Source: an uncultured Flavobacteriales bacterium
GTDB taxonomy: Bacteria > Bacteroidota > Bacteroidia > Flavobacteriales_D > Sanyastnellaceae
Direction of reading: 5' to 3'
DNA length: 6,069 nucleotides
Assembly: GCA_937996585.1 (NCBI GenBank)
Contig: CALKUW010000272.1
Coordinates: forward strand, 1 to 6,069
The position numbers and the translations under genes are program-made. Numbering within the stretch: the first letter of the stretch is position 1; every line of letters begins with the position of its first letter. The notes below the pieces were generated by a model that was given only the letters and a program-made list of their open reading frames with translations, was not told the DNA's origin and did no database searches. Shown here in pieces: positions 1-5,611 of the stretch.

Positions 1-887
1 TTGGACAGCCCTTCGCTGGGGCGAACGCCGATCCTGGTGAATTCACCCTAGTACTTCGTTCGGGTGAGCAGTTGCTGCGCACGGGCATCAGTGAATTGAC
101 CCCACACAGTGTCGTCGCTGAAGTGGGCATCCCCGCGACCATGCCCTCCCGCGCCCTCGATGCCTTCCTCTTCACGCCGGATGCCGGCACACTTTTCCTC
201 GGCAACGCGGCTTTCGTTGCGGAAGCGGCCAAAGGTGACATCCCACCCTCATTTCGCGCTCCTGCACCAACAGAGCACATTCCCCAATTGGGTTTCAGCT
301 TTCCCTATCAGCCCAACATCATGGAGAGCATCCGCAACCTGCTGTGGCACGTGCCCATGTGGTTTGCCATGTTCTTCATCATGGGACTGGGCTTCGTCGC
401 CTCCCTGGCCCAGTTGAGAACGGGGGCCATAGGCTGGGATCATCGCGCCGAAGCCGCCGTCCGAACCGGTCTGGTTTTCGGCCTGCTCGGACTCGCCACC
501 GGATCGCTCTGGGCACGCTGGACCTGGGGCGCCTGGTGGGTATCGGACCCTCAACTCAATGGCGCGCTTGTCACGGTGCTGCTCTACTCCGGATACCTCA
601 TCCTGCGCGCGGCCATGGCGGAGGATGACCGGGTGGGCCGGTTGGCCGCGGTCTACAACGTGTTCGCCTTCGTCATGCTCGTCATTCTGCTGATGGTGCT
701 GCCCCGTTACACGGAAAGCCTGCACCCCGGAAAGGATGGCAACCCGGGGTTCAACAGTTATGACCTCGACAACAGCCTCCGGGCAGTCTTCTATCCTGCC
801 GTGATCGGATGGGGCGCCCTGTGCTACTGGATGTACACCTTGCGCCTGCGCATGAACCGCGTGGCACACAACCTGTTGACCAAATGA
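1..887 (+). CDS. ccmC: Cytochrome c maturation protein CcmC / CcsA-family heme handling protein (5'-truncated by window edge)
   Basis: Inner-membrane CcmC-type protein that presents heme to the chaperone CcmE on the periplasmic side. The frame is open from base 3 with no stop upstream, so the true start lies outside the window; the TTG at 72 is only an internal codon. Five membrane segments are visible: about 339-414, 444-520, 555-615, 642-710 and 777-845. The tryptophan-rich heme motif is WGAWWVSDP at about 525-551. Two candidate heme-ligand histidines fit the family pattern: HVPMW (His codon 348-350) and SLHPG (His codon 723-725). The downstream loop NPGFNSYDLD and FYPAVIGW are typical of Bacteroidota CcsA/CcmC proteins as I know them. 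The first helix of the family is not visible and should lie upstream. Unusually, bases 3 to about 330 encode a soluble stretch before the first visible helix (see separate entry). The stop overlaps the ccmD start as ATGA. The family call is firm; ccmC versus ccsA is a naming choice. Confidence 0.93.
   Translation, partial: GQPFAGANADPGEFTLVLRSGEQLLRTGISELTPHSVVAEVGIPATMPSRALDAFLFTPDAGTLFLGNAAFVAEAAKGDIPPSFRAPAPTEHIPQLGFSFPYQPNIMESIRNLLWHVPMWFAMFFIMGLGFVASLAQLRTGAIGWDHRAEAAVRTGLVFGLLGLATGSLWARWTWGAWWVSDPQLNGALVTVLLYSGYLILRAAMAEDDRVGRLAAVYNVFAFVMLVILLMVLPRYTESLHPGKDGNPGFNSYDLDNSLRAVFYPAVIGWGALCYWMYTLRLRMNRVAHNLLTK
3..245 (+). other. Ig-like/TIG-like extracytoplasmic domain at the N-terminal side of CcmC (partial)
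   Basis: Part of the same protein as the CcmC core, this stretch of about 80 residues has no membrane segment. It shows an alternating beta-strand pattern: FTLVLRSGEQLL, a short turn, SVVAEVGIPATMPSRALDAF, then GTLFLGNAAFV. The order strand, IPA-x-MP-S turn, D-x-F strand, then G-T-L-x-L-x-N-x-x-F-V closely resembles the end of the Ig-like repeats common in secreted Bacteroidota proteins (forms such as IPA-x-APTGLYDV ... GTLTLxNGFTV). It would sit in the periplasm, between an unseen first helix and the second helix starting near 339. The resemblance is from memory of the pattern, not from a search, and the upstream part of the domain is missing. Confidence 0.5.
884..887 (+). promoter_or_regulatory. 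ATGA stop/start overlap coupling ccmC and ccmD
   Basis: The ccmC stop TGA (885-887) shares bases with the ccmD ATG (884-886). No Shine-Dalgarno-like sequence precedes the start, so terminating ribosomes probably re-initiate here. Coupling is inferred from the overlap. Confidence 0.6.
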
Positions 888-1069
888 CCGCCATGTCCAT
901 GACCTACCTACTCCTCAGCAGCCTCGAAGGCTTCTTCTTCGGAAGCGGCAAGGCCCATGTCGTGACGGGCGTGGCGCTGATCATCCTGGCCGGCCTCGCC
1001 ATCGCCATGTGGCGGATGGACCGTCGTCTGAGTGGTTTGGAGAAAGAATCCAATGAAACGAACGCCTGA
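884..1069 (+). CDS. ccmD: CcmD family small membrane protein
   Basis: A 61-residue protein with one membrane helix (about residues 24-43, HVVTGVALIILAGLAIAMW) followed by a charged cytoplasmic tail, RMDRRLSGLEKESNE. CcmD stabilises the CcmABC complex and helps release heme-loaded CcmE. The G-K-A-x-V-V helix and the R-x-D-R-R-L-x-x-L-E-K-E tail are what I expect of Bacteroidota CcmD. The ATG at 884 is chosen because it overlaps the ccmC stop (ATGA), which suits translational coupling; ATGs at 893 and 899 are possible alternatives, and an in-frame extension back to 809 would lie inside ccmC and encodes nothing family-like. The ccmE start follows after only three bases. Function is inferred mainly from topology, tail pattern and position. 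Confidence 0.85.
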   Translation: MTAMSMTYLLLSSLEGFFFGSGKAHVVTGVALIILAGLAIAMWRMDRRLSGLEKESNETNA

Positions 1070-1072
1070 ACC

Positions 1073-1480
1073 ATGAGCCGCCTCAACATCGTCGTCATCC
1101 TGATGGTCGCCGTGCTGATGGGCACGCTGTTCAGCGTGTTCACCGCCAACAGCGAGTCGGTCGTCTTCGCCCGCGCCTTTGCTGAACCGGGCATCGAATT
1201 CAAGGTATCCGGCACATTGGATACGGACCACCCCGTCATGTACGACCCCATGGTCGAAGTGGCGGAAACCCGGTTCCACATGCGGGACAAGGACGGCGCC
1301 CTTCAGGAAGTCGTGCTCCGCAAAGCCAAGCCGACGGGACTGGAACAGAGCGAGTCCATCGATCTTTACGGCAAGGTGGTCGACGGGCAGTTCATCGCCA
1401 CGGAGATGCTGATGAAGTGTCCGAGCAAATACAACGAGGAGAGCCACAGCCTCGCGGAAGCCAAGCCCGAGGCGGGCTGA
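1073..1480 (+). CDS. ccmE: Cytochrome c maturation protein CcmE, cysteine-type (CxxxY) heme chaperone
   Basis: A 135-residue periplasmic heme chaperone held by an N-terminal signal anchor (about residues 4-24, LNIVVILMVAVLMGTLFSVF). It receives heme from CcmC and passes it to CcmF. The OB-fold beta-barrel follows: EFKVSGTLD (42-50), VEVAETRFHMRDKDG (61-75), QEVVLRKAKP (78-87), SIDLYGKVVDGQFIATEML (94-113). In E. coli-type CcmE the strand runs into HDENY, where His130 binds heme covalently; here the matching position is C116 (codon 1418-1420) with Tyr at 120, giving KCPSKY. This is the C(x)3Y form, known from Desulfovibrio and some archaea, and in my recollection usual in Bacteroidota. The tail after residue 121 is short and flexible. 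It starts three bases after ccmD and ends 25 bases before ccmF. The identity is firm; covalent heme attachment to C116 is inference. Confidence 0.93.
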   Translation: MSRLNIVVILMVAVLMGTLFSVFTANSESVVFARAFAEPGIEFKVSGTLDTDHPVMYDPMVEVAETRFHMRDKDGALQEVVLRKAKPTGLEQSESIDLYGKVVDGQFIATEMLMKCPSKYNEESHSLAEAKPEAG

Positions 1481-1489
1481 AGCTGCACC

Positions 1490-1494
1490 AAGGA
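1490..1494 (+). promoter_or_regulatory. Weak possible ribosome binding site for ccmF
   Basis: AAGGA lies 11 bases before the GTG start in the 25-base ccmE-ccmF gap. The spacing is longer than ideal and Bacteroidota rely little on such sites, so this may be chance. The gap holds no inverted repeat or terminator. Confidence 0.25.
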
Positions 1495-1505
1495 CACACC
1501 GAACA

Positions 1506-4316
1506 GTGGACATCGCCTACACCGGAGAATGGACCTGGGCCGCCTCATTGGGCCGCCTGCTCATCGCCCTCGCCTTTGCCGGGGGACTCGCCTCCACCAT
1601 CGGCTACACCCGGCTGGTCCGCGGGGATGACCCCCATTGGAAGGCGCTGGGGCGCTGGGGATTCCGCGTCCAGGCGGCGGGCATCTTCGGCGCCAGTGCC
1701 CTGCTCTACCTTCTGATCTTTTCCCACCGTTACGAGTTCGAATACGTCTGGAAACACCTGAATGACGCCATGCCCTTCGGCTTCATGCTGAGCAGCTTCT
1801 GGGGCGGACAGGAAGGCGGCTTCCTCATTTGGATGTGCTGGATCCTTGTGCTGGCCATCGTCTTCTTGCGCCGACAACCCGGCAAGCTCGAAGCCCCCGT
1901 AATGGCGGTACACGGCGGCATCCTGACCGCCCTGAGTTCCATGTTGCTCGGCCTATGGTTCGGCGACTTCCAATTCGGGCTGGACCCTTTCCTGCTGCTC
2001 CGTGAAGCCCCGCAAAATGCCGGGCTGCCGTGGACCCTCAACCCCGACTACCTGCAACTCATCCCGCAATTCGCGGACGGCCAGGGGCTCAACCCCCTGC
2101 TTCAGAACTATTGGATGGTCATCCATCCGCCCACGCTGTTCCTCGGATTCGCCAGCACGCTGATGCCCTTCGCCATGGCCTTGTCGGGACTGTGGTTGCG
2201 CGACCACAAGGAGTGGATGGGGCGGGCCATTCCATGGGCCTTCTTCGGCGTGGCCATCCTCGGGGCCGGTATCCTCATGGGCGGTGCCTGGGCCTACGAA
2301 GCGCTGAGCTTTGGGGGATTCTGGGCATGGGACCCGGTGGAGAACAGCTCCCTGGTCCCCTGGCTCGTCCTCGTTGCCGGCGCCCACCTGTTGCTGATCA
2401 ACCGGGCGAAGCCGGGCACGGCCGTCACGGCCACCTACCTCATGGTCGGATTGTCCTTCCTCTTGGTGGTGTACAGCACCTTCCTGACCAAGAGTGGCAT
2501 CCTCGGTGACACCTCCGTCCACAGCTTCGTCGACAGCGGCATCCTGCCCCAGCTGCTGGCCTTCCTGCTCGGTTGCTGCGCCCTGTTCTGCACTCTGCTG
2601 CTCGCCCCTGGCCGCGAACGGGTCCTGTTCGGCGCCTTGCAGGCCCTGCTCATGGTCGGCATCGCCGTACTCGACCCCGCCCTCTGCACACTGGGGTTGC
2701 TACTCGTCATGACCATGGCCGTGCTGCGTGCCCACCTCAGGCATCTGCCGCGCACCGACGCCGAAAGCCCCCTGTGGACCCGGGAGTTCTGGATGTTCGT
2801 CGGCGGGATGCTGATGTTCGCTTCGGCAGTGCACATCACCTTCCAGACGAGCCTACCGGTCTTGAACCACTTCCTCGCTCCCTTCAGCGGTTGGTTCGAA
2901 CAGCTTCACCAATCGACGGGTAGCGCATTGGCCCGCAAGCTGGCCACGCACGACCTCGCGCCCGGCACCGACTTCGATGCCACCTACCATGCGATTCAGG
3001 TACCGCTGGCCTTCCTGTTCATCACCATCACAGCATTCACACAGTTTCTCCGTTACGGCCGCAATCCGGGCAAACCTGTCTTCATGCAAACGCTGCGCAG
3101 CTTGCTTGCCGCGGTCGCCGTCACACTGCCCGTCGTTCTGACCTATGGTTTCGCCGCCTGGGAAGCCCCGCGGGTGGCCCTGCTGCTCGCCTGTCTGTGG
3201 TCGGCCTTCGCCAACGCGGACTATATCATCCAGGTTCTGAAAGGCCGTTGGGACCACGCAGGTGCGAGCATCGCCCACATCGGCTTCGCACTCGTCATCT
3301 TCGGTGCGGTGCTCTCCAACGCCAAGAAGGACATCGTCTCCCAGAACCGGTTCGGCGACCTCGCCATGCTGAATGAAAGCCTGTCCAACGAAGAGGATCT
3401 GCTCCTGCTCGAAGGCGACACGATCGCCATGGGCCCCTACTACGTCAGCTACCGCGAACGCAGGCAGGAAGGCATCCACGCCAAGTTCGCCGTGGACTAC
3501 TTCGAGACCCTCCCCGCATCCTATGCCGAAGGTGAAGTGGTCTCCAACGAGGGGTTCCTGTTCCAGTGCATCGGAGACCACACGGCATCGCCTGATTTCA
3601 CCCGTGACCTGGAGGCCCATTGGACCTTCCTCCCCATTCCCAATGACAGGCAGCGGAAGGAAGCCAAGCCTTGGTCTGCAGGACGGCCCGGTCCATTTGC
3701 CTTCACACTCGAACCCCGCATCCAGCTCAATGAACGCATGGGCAATGCCCCCGAGCCGGATACCAAGCGCTACCTGAACAAGGACCTCTACACGCACATC
3801 AAGTGGGGCCGGGTATCGGATCCCGATGCCGATGAGGATGGCTGGATGGACGGTCGGAAGCACGACCTCATGCGGCGCGACAGCCTCGTCATCGGGCGCT
3901 CCATCCTCGCCCTCGACTCCATTTCCGCCGTCACGCTGGAGCAGAAGCCCGCCTTCGGCCTCCTCGACAAGGACCTCGCCGTCGCTGCCCATTTCCGGCT
4001 GACGGGCAACGGCCCCGACACGAATTTCACCGCCCTATACATCGTGAGGGACAGCCTGCTGATTCCCGACATGGTGACGCTCGAAGACCGCGGCGTCAAG
4101 CTCCGCATCGACGGCTTCCGCCCGGGCGAAGCGACCTTCGAGACCGTCGTCTGGGAGAACCTGTCCATCCGGCGCGATTTCATCGTGATGCAGGCCATCG
4201 TCTTTCCGCAGATCAACCTGCTGTGGCTCGGCTGCCTGATCATGACCGCCGGAGCGCTCATGGCCGTGCGGCAACAGCGCCGCGTGAGGAAGCGCAACAC
4301 CAAGGCCGCCGCATGA
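1506..4316 (+). CDS. ccmF: Cytochrome c heme lyase subunit CcmF (large form)
   Basis: A 936-residue polytopic inner-membrane protein that takes heme from holo-CcmE and joins it to the CxxCH cysteines of apocytochrome c. The WWD motif is WAWDPVEN at residues 273-280. The four histidines expected of CcmF can be matched: H207 in VIHPPTLFLGF and H339 in TSVHSF (periplasmic, flanking the WWD loop), H294 in AGAHLLL and H591 in IAHIGF (within helices). SFWGGQEGG and STFLTKSGIL are also family blocks. About thirteen to fifteen helices fill residues 10-604. A soluble periplasmic domain of about 290 residues (605-896) follows, containing PEPDTKRYLNKDLYTHIKWGR, then a last helix (898-922) and a basic tail (QQRRVRKRN). 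E. coli CcmF has about 650 residues; the excess lies mainly in this periplasmic domain. The start is GTG at 1506, as no in-frame ATG precedes the first helix. The stop overlaps the next gene's ATG. Confidence 0.94.
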   Translation: MDIAYTGEWTWAASLGRLLIALAFAGGLASTIGYTRLVRGDDPHWKALGRWGFRVQAAGIFGASALLYLLIFSHRYEFEYVWKHLNDAMPFGFMLSSFWGGQEGGFLIWMCWILVLAIVFLRRQPGKLEAPVMAVHGGILTALSSMLLGLWFGDFQFGLDPFLLLREAPQNAGLPWTLNPDYLQLIPQFADGQGLNPLLQNYWMVIHPPTLFLGFASTLMPFAMALSGLWLRDHKEWMGRAIPWAFFGVAILGAGILMGGAWAYEALSFGGFWAWDPVENSSLVPWLVLVAGAHLLLINRAKPGTAVTATYLMVGLSFLLVVYSTFLTKSGILGDTSVHSFVDSGILPQLLAFLLGCCALFCTLLLAPGRERVLFGALQALLMVGIAVLDPALCTLGLLLVMTMAVLRAHLRHLPRTDAESPLWTREFWMFVGGMLMFASAVHITFQTSLPVLNHFLAPFSGWFEQLHQSTGSALARKLATHDLAPGTDFDATYHAIQVPLAFLFITITAFTQFLRYGRNPGKPVFMQTLRSLLAAVAVTLPVVLTYGFAAWEAPRVALLLACLWSAFANADYIIQVLKGRWDHAGASIAHIGFALVIFGAVLSNAKKDIVSQNRFGDLAMLNESLSNEEDLLLLEGDTIAMGPYYVSYRERRQEGIHAKFAVDYFETLPASYAEGEVVSNEGFLFQCIGDHTASPDFTRDLEAHWTFLPIPNDRQRKEAKPWSAGRPGPFAFTLEPRIQLNERMGNAPEPDTKRYLNKDLYTHIKWGRVSDPDADEDGWMDGRKHDLMRRDSLVIGRSILALDSISAVTLEQKPAFGLLDKDLAVAAHFRLTGNGPDTNFTALYIVRDSLLIPDMVTLEDRGVKLRIDGFRPGEATFETVVWENLSIRRDFIVMQAIVFPQINLLWLGCLIMTAGALMAVRQQRRVRKRNTKAAA
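3825..3851 (+). other. DxDxDGxxD acidic motif in the CcmF periplasmic domain (possible Ca2+ site)
   Basis: Residues 774-782 of CcmF read D-A-D-E-D-G-W-M-D, preceded by another D at 772. The spacing matches the DxDxDGxxD loop of thrombospondin type 3-like and EF-hand-like calcium sites. It sits in the periplasmic domain just after the NKDLYTHIKWGR block. The pattern is seen directly; metal binding is inference, and an isolated acidic turn is the simpler alternative. Confidence 0.3.
4313..4316 (+). promoter_or_regulatory. ATGA stop/start overlap coupling ccmF and the DUF2520 gene
   Basis: The ccmF stop TGA (4314-4316) shares bases with the next ATG (4313-4315). This ties a gene of unrelated family to translation of the cytochrome c maturation cluster. 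Confidence 0.6.
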
Positions 4317-5104
4317 TCGCCACGGCCCACGTCATTGGAATGGGCCGCCTCGGCCGACACCTCGCCGACCGGCTGGAGACCATCGGCGTCAATACCCAAC
4401 GTTGGAGCCGTAACGCAGATGAAAGGGTGCTGAGCATAAACGACTGGACGGTCCACAATGACGCGGATGCCATTTTCCTCACCGTGCCCGACGACGCGCT
4501 ACCCGCAGTGGCTACCAAAGTCGCCGATGGAATTCCGACCACGACCATGCTCGTCCATCACGCCGGCGCTGTCCCAAGCGATGTCTTGCCGGTTTCTGAC
4601 CATCAGCGGGCCGTCATGTGGCCCCCCATGACCTTTGGTCATGACACCACCCCAGACTGGAATACCCTCCCACTGGGCGTCGAAGCGAACCGTCCTGAAA
4701 TGCTGGAATGGGCCACACGGTTGGCACCCCGAGCTTTTCCGCTCACTTCCGAATCACGACGGGCGCTTCACCTCTGCGCCGTCCTTTCAGGCAACCTGAC
4801 CGCCGCCTGGATCGGGATCGTGGAAGGATATCTCGAACAATCGGGTCTGGACATCGAGATCCTTGAACCCTTGATCGTGGCGAGTGTGACCAAAGCACTG
4901 GAAGGCAACGCTTTGGGCACCGTTTCCGGTCCCGCCTCCCGAAACGACAGACACACGCTTGAAGCCCAGATGGAAGCCTTGGCGTCCGGTCCGGGAAGTA
5001 CTCCTGAACTCGCCACCCTGCATCGCATCCTGACCAACCGCATCCTCCAAGCCCATGGACACCCCGAACTCCCCCCAATTCAAGCAGCGCCTCGCGGACA
5101 TTGA
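4313..5104 (+). CDS. Rossmann-like and DUF2520 domain protein (putative NAD(P)-binding oxidoreductase)
   Basis: A 263-residue soluble protein. The N-terminal Rossmann fold opens at once with AHVIGMGRLGRHLADRL, giving the dinucleotide-binding GxGxxG at residues 9-14. ADAIFLTVPDDAL and MLVHHAGAVPSDVLP follow as the later strands, then WPPMTFG, which matches the YPLQTF-type block of this family. The C-terminal helical DUF2520 part has LHLCAVLSGNLTAAW, ILEPLIVASVTKAL and SGPASRNDRHTLEAQMEAL; the GPAxRxD block is diagnostic. The layout resembles pyrroline-5-carboxylate reductase (ProC) and F420-dependent NADP oxidoreductases, but the substrate of the family is unknown to me. The ATG at 4313 is chosen because the Rossmann strand begins right there; an in-frame extension back to 4223 would lie inside ccmF and adds no family sequence. 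Its last 50 bases overlap kdsC in another frame. In Bacteroidota this family is often next to a KdsC-like phosphatase, as here. Confidence 0.88.
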   Translation: MIATAHVIGMGRLGRHLADRLETIGVNTQRWSRNADERVLSINDWTVHNDADAIFLTVPDDALPAVATKVADGIPTTTMLVHHAGAVPSDVLPVSDHQRAVMWPPMTFGHDTTPDWNTLPLGVEANRPEMLEWATRLAPRAFPLTSESRRALHLCAVLSGNLTAAWIGIVEGYLEQSGLDIEILEPLIVASVTKALEGNALGTVSGPASRNDRHTLEAQMEALASGPGSTPELATLHRILTNRILQAHGHPELPPIQAAPRGH

Positions 5105-5591
5105 GGCTTTCGTTTTCGACAATGACGGTGTCTTCACCAACGGCACGGTCTACCTCATGCCTGGCGGAGAACAGGTACGCACCGCCAGCACCCGCGATGG
5201 ATACGCCGTCCAACACGCCGCAAAATGCGGGATGAAGCTCGCGATGATCACGGGTGGTCGGAGCGAGGAGGTCATCCGCCGCATGAATGGCCTCGGCGTG
5301 ACTGAAGTCATCACGGGCGCAGCGCTTAAACTCGGCGAGTTCCAAGGGTTGTGCGCAAAGTGGGGCATCACGCCCGAAAAGGTGTGCTACATGGGGGACG
5401 ACATCCCTGACCTGCCGGTCCTCGAAGCGGCCGGAATCGCATGCTGTCCGCATGATGCTGCCCCCGAGGTTCGTGCTGTCTGTGACTACGTCAGCCCCGT
5501 TCGTGGCGGCGAGGGGTGCGTTCGTGACATTCTCGAGCAAGCCATGAAAGTGAAAGGCTTGTGGATGAATGACCTCGCCCACGCGTGGTGA
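5055..5591 (+). CDS. kdsC: KdsC-family HAD phosphatase (3-deoxy-D-manno-octulosonate 8-phosphate phosphatase)
   Basis: A 178-residue cytoplasmic C0-type HAD phosphatase without cap domain, expected to hydrolyse KDO 8-phosphate to KDO for lipopolysaccharide core. All four HAD motifs are present: FDNDG (nucleophile D22, acid/base D24), ITGG with T66, K92 in ALKLGEF, and GDDIPD with D115, D116 and D119. The TRDGYAVQHAAKCGMKLAMITGGRSE block, CCPHDAAPEV and the C-terminal RGGEGCVRDILE are typical of KdsC, whose tail supplies part of the neighbouring subunit's active site in the tetramer. The length matches the family. The ATG at 5055 is the only usable ATG before D22, so the 50-base overlap with the DUF2520 gene appears real. 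The middle residue of DxD is Asn instead of the more usual Val, which should be tolerated. A different sugar phosphate substrate is possible but less likely. Confidence 0.88.
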   Translation: MDTPNSPQFKQRLADIEAFVFDNDGVFTNGTVYLMPGGEQVRTASTRDGYAVQHAAKCGMKLAMITGGRSEEVIRRMNGLGVTEVITGAALKLGEFQGLCAKWGITPEKVCYMGDDIPDLPVLEAAGIACCPHDAAPEVRAVCDYVSPVRGGEGCVRDILEQAMKVKGLWMNDLAHAW

Positions 5592-5596
5592 ACCCT

Positions 5597-5604
5597 TAAG
5601 TTTG
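5597..5604 (+). promoter_or_regulatory. Possible Bacteroidota -7 promoter element upstream of yidC
   Basis: TAAGTTTG matches the Bacteroidota -7 consensus TAnnTTTG exactly and lies in the 20-base gap between kdsC and yidC. By eye I found no other match on the plus strand of this GC-rich window. No TTTG-type -33 element is seen at the expected distance upstream; the nearest TTG (5559-5561) is too far. Transcription from here would start at or just before the ATG at 5612, giving a nearly leaderless message. Chance occurrence remains possible. Confidence 0.35.
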
Positions 5605-5611
5605 CCGCCCC

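Noticed and set aside
72..74. TTG at 72 as the start of the first gene
   Set aside because: The same frame is open back to base 3 and the upstream residues continue the beta-strand pattern (PGEFTLVLRSGEQ), so the TTG is internal and the gene starts outside the window.
809..883. An upstream in-frame ATG extension of ccmD
   Set aside because: The 25 extra residues are a shadow of the ccmC C-terminus; the start at 884 fits the ATGA overlap and family length.
1481..1505. A promoter or terminator between ccmE and ccmF
   Set aside because: No hairpin and no TAnnTTTG-like element are visible in these 25 bases; read-through within the operon is the simplest reading.
2853..3992. A 379-codon open frame on the minus strand inside ccmF
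   Set aside because: It is a mirror of ccmF's GC-rich codon use, has no recognisable domain or membrane pattern, and lies wholly within a confidently assigned gene.
4223..4312. An upstream in-frame ATG extension of the DUF2520 gene
   Set aside because: The extra residues are a shadow of the ccmF C-terminus, while the Rossmann strand starts immediately after the ATG at 4313.
4743..5582. A 279-codon minus-strand open frame across the DUF2520 gene and kdsC
   Set aside because: It spans two real plus-strand genes with intact diagnostic motifs, and its translation is compositionally odd with no family resemblance.
5592..5611. A terminator between kdsC and yidC
   Set aside because: The 20-base gap has no inverted repeat or T-run able to form an intrinsic terminator.
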